Below are positions 32,613 to 41,884 of a stretch of DNA of 64,000 nt, piece by piece. Numbering within the stretch: the first letter of the stretch is position 1; every line of letters begins with the position of its first letter. The notes below the pieces were generated by a model. It saw nothing but the letters and a program-made list of their open reading frames with translations, did not search any database and was not told where the DNA came from. The stretch is from Amorphophallus konjac (lineage: Eukaryota; Streptophyta; Magnoliopsida; Alismatales; Araceae), in assembly GCA_022559845.1 (NCBI GenBank), contig CM040128.1:220581643-220645642 (forward strand), in the 5' to 3' direction. The translations under genes were made by a program, and so were the position numbers.

Positions 32613-32812
32613 TATCATTGCATGACTACATGGTATATCAAATGGTGACTTGAGGAAAGGCAAGTCATTCTTGTCTGAAATCTTTCACCATGCGTGAGAA
32701 CGTGCCTCCGCCTGGTACCATGAGTCACATGTTCATTTATGTCATAGGTTGCATATTTTTCAAAATATAAAAATATCATTTGTGTAATTTGTGCACATAG
32801 AAAGGGGGAGCT
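32613..32812 (+). repeat. Duplicated module 2 of the S2 3' region
   Basis: Partner of 31850-32045, ending AAAGGGGGAG. The two copies are clearly diverged, so the duplication predates this insertion. Confidence 0.8.
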
Positions 32813-35309
32813 TGTCTTTTGAATGAACGATTCTGAATTGTAAATTGAACTCATCCTTGTGGACATGCATCTCATACTAATTGCCATATTTGAATTGATT
32901 ATCACATTGCTGTGTGAGTTTCGGGACTTCAATGACTGCATGAATGTTCAGATAATGTAAAACATGAAATGTTCCTCATATCTATTGCTTCATCTGAACT
33001 GCTCAACAATGAATTGCTAGCCTCGCTTAAGGCTACTGCTAAGCTTGCTTGCTCTTGAAGGCATATGGTGATGCCTGCTGAACTCAGGTATACCATTTTG
33101 AAAACTTGACACGATGTTACTCTGGTCTGATATGATGAATTTGTTGAATTAGTTCAATCACATTGAAGATCTTGAAAAATGTGTCTAAGGTGATTGGCAT
33201 GTGAATGATTTCTAATTTCAAATTTGTGAAAGGATCTTGAACATCTATTTTTGAATAAATCCTTGAAATCAATCGGGTTGCATTGTTTGTTCTTGATTAT
33301 ATTTGCACCCTTGTTCATGAAGGCCATGTCTTGAAAAATGCTTAATTGTTTATCATGTGAATGTGAATGCCCTCATGTAAAATCTGTCTAAAACTCTGAA
33401 AATCAAGTTCTGCATCTTGCCTTGCATATTGCATTTCACTATCATATGATCGTAGGCTGCATTGCATTAGAACTCATGACATTGCATATCTTTAGCTGCA
33501 TTCAGTTCATTCAATTGGTATCAGCAATTCTGCATTACAGTACATATCTTGCATTACATATTGCATACATTGCCTCTGTGTGCTTGCTTGCTATTATATG
33601 TTATTCACCCCCATCCTTGAAACTTCTATGACCTTATGTCTTCTTGATAAAAAATGTTGCATTTGAGTCATTTTTGGAGTGCTTCATATCGTACACTCTG
33701 GGGGAATTTATATTTCATAAGTGCATCTGTTTAGGGGGAGCTGCACTGTTATGTATTGATGATATTTTCGGTATACATGCTGAATCAAATTCGCACACTT
33801 CATGCACGAATGTGAAAATGAGAGTTAAAGATAAGGATATATGAATTTCTTTTCAAAACTCTTGAGATGTTAAACTTGCTGCATGTATGTTGAAGAGACA
33901 GTTGAGGAAAAAGCTGCCTACCAATCCTTATTAAAAAATCTTGAATGAAAATAAAAGATAGAGCAATGCTCGGTCTCACTGAGTAAACTGGGCACATGTC
34001 ACCTGAGATGTGATGTGGTTCATATCTGAAAAGTGTTGACTAGTATCTCTGTTTAAAATGAGGTGAAATGGTTCAGTATTCTGAGTAACTGGGGATTCTG
34101 GCATGAGCTCCATGCGTCTACTCGCGTAAAAAGGAATTATTTGAACCTGATCATTCTTAGAAAAAGTCTGTTCATCTATGTAAAATTGTTGAGGTAGAGC
34201 GAAGCCTCCAATACGATGTTCTCAAAATTAAAGTGCCGCCTATAAAATGTCTCCTTGTATTGATCTGAAAACCTGAATATCCATATTGTAACTATCGTTT
34301 TTCATGTTACTCACTTACACTCTGGAAATTTGATTCAATATGTATTCAGAAAGTTGATTGACTACATTAGCAATTGCATGAATCTCCTATATGCTTGCAC
34401 AACCTCCCATGTGCTACACATGTGCATTTCAGTTGCCATGACTCTCTTGCACCCTTCTTATACCTATCCTCTCTTAAACAAGTCTAGGGGAGCTATGTTG
34501 CATGTATATATATGTATTTGGTTGATTGTACACCTCATATGGCATCATTTGCATATATATAGCTTCATGCACTATAATCGAAAATGTCAAAATCTAAAAA
34601 TCCATCACATTCCAAAAATGTTTTCTGAGTTCAAAAATTGGCCTAGTTGTTTTTCATTCCATTGTATGCTTGCATTGAGTTTCATATGATTGCATTCATA
34701 TTGTCATCATGTCTGTTCAATTGCATTGCATGCATTCATAGTGTCACATGTGTTGCATTTCATACTTTTCAAACCAAAATATAAAAATCAAAAATTTGAA
34801 AATCAAAGAAAATCCTTTTGATATGCATTCCTACTCTTGCTTGTTGTGAAAATTTGACATGGGATCTAGATTTTGAATGCTATCATGTTGAACACCCCAT
34901 CCTGTGCACATCTTCTCCCACTGGTATCAATACATGTTTGACTGTATTTGCTTTGGATGGTATCATATTGATTTGTGAGAATAATCACCAATTGGTTTTC
35001 TCTGATTGGAATCACATTGATTTATTCGTCCATGATTTTCCCTTGCTTCTTCTGATTTGATAAGATGGGCTATTGCTGTTTCCACGGGAAATATGCTTGT
35101 TCTTCCTTGTTTGGCTTCTTCCAGCTTGTTGATATTGTTGATCATGTCACAGGGAGAGAAAGACATGCGTTATCCCACTTTTTGATTATGTCAAAGGGGG
35201 AGAAATTGATGATTGTTGTTGACAGGGAGAGAAGAACATTTGTGCCATTCTGTTATACCATCATAAGTTTATCATTAAGTTTGTCATCATCACTCAGTTT
35301 GTCATCATC

Positions 35310-35323
35310 AAAAAGGGGGAGAT
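35310..35323 (+). other. S2 polypurine tract
   Basis: AAAAAGGGGGAGAT directly abuts the TG of the 3' LTR, the Sirevirus arrangement also seen in S1 at 41871-41884. Confidence 0.9.
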
Positions 35324-37083
35324 TGTTGAGTTATAGTTTTGATGATTGTTGTAATTGTTAAGTTATTGTTTTGATGATCACTAAACTTAATGCATGATTA
35401 CGTGATGATAACTAAACTTATGGTTGATTACACATGTTCTTGATGCTTGTGTTCATTCATCTTGTTGTTTATGCAGGGTGCATATGCTGGTTTAACGAGA
35501 GGCAAGAGGATCAAACTCATGGCAGTCACCTGGTGAACCAAAACTCTGCTCCTCTACAATCCAAAACAGGTCAAAGACTCAGTTGACACCTTCAAGAATA
35601 TCAAGGTCGATGCCACAGATGAGAACGGGCTGCTAAAGGAGTTAAGCGATTGAGCTAACGGGTTAACGGACTGAACCCGGGAAAACCCGGGGTCTGCCCA
35701 GCTGGCGGTCGACCGCCAGCACAGGGGCGGTCGACCACCCCAGCCAGCAATCCCCAGACTACAACTCTCTCAGTAGCGGTCGACCGCCAGCTCAGCAGCG
35801 GTCGACCGGAATTCCCAGGGATCATCCGTTTGCAAGTTTTTCAGTAGCGGTCGACCGCCAGAAGCCACCGGTCGACCGCCAGCCCCGAAGCCACTATTGT
35901 TGACTTTGGTTTTCAAGCGCGTGGAGAGGGCTTTCACCCCATTTGTTTAATCCTAATGACCCCAATTACACAAAGATTCGTGGATCTGGTCTAGGACTTG
36001 TCCTTGGACCATTCAAGGGTTATAAAAATATATTTGTGAAGTCATAAACCCCCATTTTGCCCTTAGGTTCATAATAGACCTATTGGGGGTCTTTTTGGAT
36101 GGTTCTAGAAGGGTGATCATGGTCTTTTCATGTCTTCTATATAGGCATATGTGTAAGCTACGAATTTGGTGTGTGGAACCCTAATGAACTCATTGTTTTC
36201 TATCTTATAGGTAATGAACTCATTATTTTCTATCTTATAGGTGAAGAAGGGGAAGAAAGGAAAGGAGAGCTCAAGCCAAGGAGATCTGATCTTCATCCAA
36301 GAGGTTTTGAAGATTGCCAAAGAAGGAAAAGTGCAGCAGCTCAAGGAGAGGATCAAGAAGATATCAAAACCATCACCATCCGACTGGAGCTTCAAGCTAT
36401 CATATCTATTCGTCCTGGAAATCAAAGGGGGAACAATCTCTACATCCTTTAGTTGCTGTTTTGAGATGGTTGCCATGAGTTCTATTTTGATCTGAGCTTA
36501 TCTTGATATTTTTGTTTTCTTTCAAACCTGCAAATACATTTTGTGTGTGAGACCGTTTGTGTATACGGTCGTGTTTAACCGTCTGCGTGCGGTAGTGTGT
36601 GTCATTGTGCTGTGTTTGCTACAGTGTGTGTATGTGTGTGTGGTAGTGATCCGATTGTCGGATCGTGTTGGAGTTCATCTCCGTGTGTGTGTGTGTGTTG
36701 GAGCTTGTCTCCGTGTGTAGTTTGGGGCGCGTCTCCGTGTGTGTGTGCAGGTGTCGTCCTGCGTGTGTGTTTGGAGCATCGTCTCCGTTTGGGGATTAAT
36801 TCCCAAGTGAAGCCTCATCGGATTTGGTGAGGGGTGGACGTAGGATTGCCGTCGTTGCATCCGAACCACCTTAAAAATAGTTGTGCATTGTGTGTTATTT
36901 GTGTGGTTTGATTGTTTTTGTTGTATGGTCGTGTAGGAACGTGAGTTTGAGAGAATTGGTTTATTAGTTTTCAATTGCTAATTATTGTTTACTACATATT
37001 TTGTAAAAAGCTAAAAGTTTTCATTAAAATTGGTAAACACCCAATTCACCCCCCTCTTGGGTGTCATTGATCGCGGGATTTCA
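35324..37083 (+). repeat. S2 3' LTR
   Basis: Second LTR copy. The palindromes recur at 35704-35881 with a different copy decayed (GGTCGACCAC). A 30-base tandem duplication (about 36181-36240) is absent from the 5' LTR, and its (GT)n tract is shorter. Confidence 0.95.
35704..35881. repeat. Palindrome cluster in the S2 3' LTR
   Basis: Six GCGGTCGACCGC-type palindromes collinear with 28345-28521. Confidence 0.95.
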
Positions 37084-37088
37084 AGTTT
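37084..37088. repeat. Right target-site duplication of S2 (AGTTT)
   Basis: Exact copy of 27961-27965. T1 sequence resumes after it. Confidence 0.95.
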
Positions 37089-37194
37089 TTCTCTATTGCC
37101 TTACATAGAGAAGAGTCCTTTTTTGCTCGAAAAAAAAAAGAGAGAGAGAAAAGGACAAACAAGGGGAGAAGACAAAGCAGGTCGATACATCAGG

Positions 37195-37984
37195 CCTCCG
37201 GCCCATCTAGCGGCTCGGAAGCGGAAGGCACGGATGGTTTGCCCCCGGTACCCTCAGTAACGGCCGACCCAGGCACTGCCCCCGCCTGTGCGGGAACTGT
37301 CTCGGTCGCAAGCCCTCCCGAGGCCTCCGGAGCTGGCGACCCCTCAAGAGAAGAGAACTCCGGGTCTTATTCGCCCGACGTCAAGGTAGCAGAACTGGAG
37401 GACGAGGCATCCGAGTCATAACGTTGACTGGACGGGAAGCGGAGCCTGGAGTCATGCTCTTAAGCATAGGCCACCGCTCGGCGATAGCCCTGCTTGAAGC
37501 CCTTGAGGGCGCCTTGGCGGAGAGCCAACTCATAGTAGGGAAGGGCAGCCTCCTTCAGGTCGACTTGGTAGGCCTCCGAGCATTTATACTGCTCGACCAC
37601 CTTTGCCTCGACCAACCCTGCCCTCCCTACGAGTTCGGCCATCTTTCTCTCTGCCTTGGCTTGCCTCCTCCCGACCTCGGCCGCCAACTCCTCAGCCTCG
37701 ACTGCCCGCCTCTCTGCCTCGGCCCGATAAGTCTCGGCCTCCAACCGGTGATGCTCTGCTTCCTCCGCTCAACGTGCTAGGTTGATGCGCTGGGTTTCCC
37801 AACGGCCATCTAGCTCGACGCGGACAAGGCGCTCCTCCTCAAGGAGCCTACTCTTCCTCTCAAGTGACTCCCGAGCCTTGGTCAGTTCCTCGGTCAGTGC
37901 TCGGCCTTCCAGCCAGCTCGACCGCAGCAACTCTCTGGTGGCGAAGAACTCTGTCGGAGCCCCTCGTTCCCCTCGGTGAGCTGG
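37195..37984 (-). pseudogene. T1 antisense extra ORF, coiled-coil C-terminal part
   Basis: On the strand opposite to T1 gag-pol, a frame runs from about 37984 down to about 37200 with stops at 37766-37768 and 37457-37459. Residues are Ala/Glu/Arg-rich heptads (about 37950-37560), then PYYELALRQGALKGFKQGY, then an acidic serine-rich tail. Tat-lineage elements are known to carry extra ORFs, some antisense, outside gag-pol, and this position after integrase fits. The N-terminus is cut by L3. I cannot assign a molecular function. Confidence 0.5.
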
Positions 37985-39174
37985 ACCTTTATTACAGCGG
38001 AAGACTCGCTCGAGAAATGTGAACAGCCGGCATGGTAATCCTCTTGCAAGCAAGAACGACCAGAGCGCAAGACAATCACACACATAAATGCAATTGCCCA
38101 GAATTTAATCAAACTCTAACTTTATTTCATAAATGATCAGAGTATTCCTTTACAATAATCACCTTTCATTCTACTAGACTCAAGAAATAAGAAAATTACA
38201 TTGACTCAATCTAAACATTATAGACTTCCTAAGTCTTCGCTCGTAGCTTTACAAGACTTTCACTCACTTCCGGACCCGCCACTAGTATAGTCCGAATCGG
38301 AATCTGAACTACTTCCATCTCCTGAAAAATGTTGAAAATAGGTAATGAGCACACTTGCCCAGTAGGTATCTTCGCATCAACATGAAAGCACTATTAAAGT
38401 GATTAATATTTTTACTCTAAAGAAATAAGGCAAAATCATGCAATGTGATGATCACGCGATTAAACCATAGTAACGAGATAATTATGTAAGATAGAGTGAG
38501 CAAGAATGAACTTATCAAGAATATAACAAGAACATGATATTGGCCTTTTCATGCACAAGAATGTAACAACAATGCACTATCAAGCCACATAATCAACACC
38601 CAGCATCTTATGCTTATGAGCAAGTGCTTCGTGAATTTCTGTGAAATATCGAGCAAGAAAGTCTTGTACAAGAACTTGATCATGCTGCATCGCGTTGTGA
38701 TTTTTCACTTCACGAGCCGTGGATAATTCACTTATTTATAAAGAAAGCACTCCCAGCGCAATGCGACGCCAGTAGCATCATACCCCATGGTTTATAAAAT
38801 AGTATGTTTCCGACAATCAGCCGAGGGGACTAGCATAGAGCCCTTGAACACAATCAGTGCTCGATCGCATCTTCAAGTATAAATCAAGCTCTTACCACGC
38901 ATGATAATAAAGTATGGCCAAGAATATAGCAATATCAAATAATGAAAATTAATGTATGAACACTTCAATTTGAATATGAGGAATTCAAAAATGACATTAA
39001 ACAAGGTTATGCTCATAAAATAATTTGACAGCATAACGGTACATTCTTTTCTCTTTCCAATCCTTATATTAAGTTTCTTGATTAATATTATAAGTTCTAG
39101 ACTATCATTAGTTCATCTAGAACCTTTGGAATATCAACCCTTGGGTCAAACCTTGGGTTAAGTACTTAAGCAGT

Positions 39175-39331
39175 GTGACGGTCGTTCTCTGGGCCATTAC
39201 ATCATGTGACGCTCCAGTAGAGGGCCGTTACAATGATCAGAGTCCAGAACTATTAAAATAGACTCAGAGAAGTGTGACGGTCATGCAATGGGCCGTTACG
39301 TGATTCTGACGGTCCAATGTAAGGCCGTTAC
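39175..39331. repeat. L3 hairpin-like repeats, first cluster
   Basis: Four units of the form GTGACGGTC, 8-10 bases, GGCCGTTAC at 39175-39200, 39206-39231, 39274-39299 and 39306-39331. The arms are imperfect inverted repeats. Confidence 0.9.
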
Positions 39332-39598
39332 ATTACTAGATCCAGAAAATAACGATAGTGTATTCTAGTTAATGGACTTTAATGGTACAACCAACTCGGC
39401 GTCCTAGTGGGAATCCCAGGCTCGCGGAGAATTACGGAGGCCTTGAAAAAAGATTTCCTAGTCCATTGGAAGGAATATCCAATAGAGAGGTCCTCATGTC
39501 CAAGAATATGTTCCTATAGTACAAAATGTGAACTAATGGTCAACATACCGGAGTATGTGCCATGTACTTATAGAAATGACTCTAATGATAGAGAAAGA

Positions 39599-39627
<29 letters not shown>
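39599..39627. repeat. (AT)n microsatellite
   Basis: About 14 AT dinucleotides within the L3 LTR. Confidence 0.95.
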
Positions 39628-39631
<4 letters not shown>

Positions 39632-39882
39632 TGAAATCATGATAAAAACTCTATCAATACATCATTCAAAATCATGTTTCTAATTACAAAACTATAGAGT
39701 TTTGGGCTCATGAAATTAACATAACTTAAAGTAATAGTGAGATACCAAAACATGCAATACCTATCATGAATGATTAAATAATCTCAAAGTCACGTAATCA
39801 GGTTAAAACTTAGGTAACTAGGCATAATAATAATTAAATCTGGCAGGTTTCCAATCTGTCTTGAGTTGATAGTACACAGGCA

Positions 39883-40066
39883 CCTGACGGTCTAGCCAAG
39901 GCGCGTCACAGGGAGTGTGACGGTCTATCGAGCAACCGTTACAGAATGTAACGCTCCTGCATAGATGCGTCAGAGTCAACATAGAAATCAATAGGCAACC
40001 AGGGACTGTGACGGTCCATCGTATGGCCGTTACTTGAGTGTGACGATCCTACTATGGTGCATTACA
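39883..40066. repeat. L3 hairpin-like repeats, second cluster
   Basis: Further GACGGTC...(G/A)CCGTTAC units at about 39885, 39916, 40008 and 40039. A third group is at 40787-40846, including GCGGTCGCTCGATAGACCGC at 40823-40842. Confidence 0.88.
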
Positions 40067-40605
40067 GTATCTGCTGACAGAAAATGATAGGAAACCTAAG
40101 AGATCAACTCACATCATGTCTAAATCAAATACCATGTCTATTCTAGGCATGATAACGAAGTATAGGCTATCTATATGCATGGGATCAAGTGAATAGACAA
40201 GATAACTTCTTTTATTTCTATTTAAGGCTAAGAGATGTATGAAATGCATGGAACTATGAAAACATGAAATTGATGATCTAAGATGCATGAAATTCAGTCA
40301 AATAAGAGGTCTTTTAGTCCTATCAAGATGTTTTTGCCGTTCATGAGATGACCTACCTCTTAACTAGGCTTCAAACTCCCAATTTGGGTCTGAAAAGTCG
40401 GCCCTAGTTCTCCTCTTCCAGTGACTTTTCAGCAACTTCCTTGGGCTCTAACTCCATGACCTCTTGACCTAAGGACGTGAAATTTAGAGAGGAGTTAGTC
40501 TAAAGTATTGTAAACAAATTCCTCTAAAGAACTTACCAAGATTATGACTCTTTACCTTGATTCCACGCGAGCAAAAGTAAGAGTCGCACAGTTTAGAACT
40601 ATGTC

Positions 40606-40618
40606 CTATTTATAGAGT
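40606..40618 (-). promoter_or_regulatory. TATA box of L3
   Basis: CTCTATAAATAGG on the minus strand, about 550 bases from the LTR start; it fixes the orientation. Confidence 0.7.
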
Positions 40619-41167
40619 TCTAGCTAGGGTTTGAGGATTAGATCGATTCTAGAGTCCTTATTCTGCAAAAACCTGATCTCTAAGAGTCCCTAGTGACTTA
40701 ACGTATCGTTCTAATTAGGTCTCTTGTAGATAAGAATCCAAAGTTTCAATCTTTTCACGAGTTCTTTAACTTACGGAACTCGCAGAGTGTAACGGTCCAT
40801 GGTAGGCGCGTTACACGGCTATGGCGGTCGCTCGATAGACCGCTACATCCAACGCATTCAGAATTTTAATTTTTAATAAAACTCTTTTATCCATTTATCC
40901 TCCAATTATCTTATTAAGTGGCAATTATCCTTAAAATCCGTGAATAAGCTAAATAACCTTCTAGAATATGGGCCAAACTAAATGGGCTTGGTCCTAAAAC
41001 CTTTTGGACTTTATTTAAAAGGATTTGGTTAATTATTTAACACAAATGGGCCTTATAATGACTTATTAATCTAATAACCCATTTATTAATACATTTAGGC
41101 CTTTATAAATTCTAGAAAATTATTTATAAATTTAAAAAATTATTTACATAAATTCTGGGGTCTTACA

Positions 41168-41870
41168 AATGAGGTACTCACATTGAGTAACTGGGGATTC
41201 AGGCTTCTGATCAAGGTGTCTCCCTAATGTCAAAAGTGTGATTTACCAACTTACTCATTGGTCTTATTGAAAATCTCTATAATATCCCTTGTCTCTGTGC
41301 AAATTACTGGAATGCTTGTCCTCAATACCATGAGAACACCTTCTCTGCCTTTGTTTCTTGTCGTCTACTGAGTATTGTTGTTTGTTCAGCAATGTCTTGC
41401 CATACTTGTTCATCCCTGCTCTACATCATATACCCTGTATGTGGATACACTTCCCTCTCATTCTACTTCTCTATTGATTACCAGAGTTCAAGAATCTTTT
41501 CTTGGGTTTAGCACCTCACTTATTCTCTTAAGATATGCTCTTGAGTCCTTCTACACTAAGAAGCCACTGTACTTCTCCCTCAAGTCTCCAGCAATTTCAT
41601 ATATCCTTCATTTCCTTTTGATGATGTCAAAGGGGGAGAGAGGTCCCTCTGTCAACTGGAAGAGGTCATCTGAGAGGTTCAGGGCATTGGTTCAGGGCAT
41701 CTATTGCATCTGAGAGTGAAGCGTTTTTGGAGAGAGAAGAGATACAGAAGATGGTGTTTCATGGAGAAGGCTCCTGGTTTATCAGTATGCCCTTTTTTGT
41801 TTGCTCTTGATTGTTTTTGATCTCCTTCTTAATGCCCTGACATTACTTGATTCATAGTGTTTCCATCATC
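41168..41870 (+). other. S1 3' non-coding region
   Basis: It begins with AAATGAGGT...GAGTAACTGGGGATTC, which also occurs in the S2 3' region (34058-34098), so S1 continues here. It has an extra polypurine-like AAAGGGGGAGAG at 41629-41640 and no domain-bearing ORF. Confidence 0.75.
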
Positions 41871-41884
41871 AAAAAGGGGGAGAT
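41871..41884 (+). other. S1 polypurine tract
   Basis: AAAAAGGGGGAGAT immediately before the TG of the 3' LTR. Confidence 0.9.

Larger units (their letters stand above)
31448..35309 (+). other. S2 3' non-coding region with repeated polypurine motifs
   Basis: AT-rich, rich in TGCAT words, with no ORF over 120 codons that shows a domain. GGGGGAG motifs occur at about 32035, 32804, 33734 and 35196, and a weaker one near 34496. Two related ~200-base modules (31850-32045 and 32613-32812) each end in such a motif. This is the place of the env-like region of some Sireviruses, but no envelope-like ORF is visible. Confidence 0.75.
27966..37083 (+). mobile_element. S2: gag-only Sirevirus, both LTRs and TSD present
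   Basis: LTRs of 1738 and 1760 bp (TGTTGAG...GATTTCA), a tRNA-Met primer site, a Sirevirus gag, a 3.9-kb non-coding 3' region with repeated polypurine motifs, and a terminal polypurine tract are all present. Protease, integrase, RT and RNase H are wholly absent: the KMVWVPK motif that normally leads into protease is followed by a stop and non-coding DNA. By eye the first ~385 bases of the LTRs differ at only 5 positions, so the defective form itself probably transposed, using proteins made elsewhere. Confidence 0.92.
18101..37984 (+). mobile_element. T1: Gypsy/Tat element, decayed, with two nested elements
   Basis: A 5' LTR split by a solo LTR, a TGGCGCC-type primer site, gag, protease, RT, two RNase H domains and integrase lie in order on the plus strand, followed by an antisense coiled-coil ORF. 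The second RNase H and the antisense extra ORF are Tat-lineage traits. S2 sits in its 3' part. No 3' LTR is visible: the sequence changes to the L3 LTR at about 37985. The left edge is placed where S1 RT similarity ends. Confidence 0.8.
37985..41167 (-). repeat. L3: long LTR of another Gypsy-like family, minus orientation, inner end truncated
   Basis: Read on the minus strand it starts TGTAAGACCCCAGAA (41167), has CTCTATAAATAGG at 40606-40618, and runs about 3.2 kb. A second piece at 56767-57715 aligns with 37985 to about 38930 and supplies the missing end (...GGGGCGTGACA). About 18 terminal bases are lost at 37985. No primer site or coding region adjoins, so it is a solo or truncated LTR. 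S1 3' sequence resumes at 41168. Confidence 0.75.

Noticed and set aside
34330..34689. 119-codon ORF in the S2 3' region as an envelope-like gene
   Set aside because: No signal peptide plus transmembrane layout or known motif, low-complexity His/Tyr composition, and no repeat of the frame in S1.
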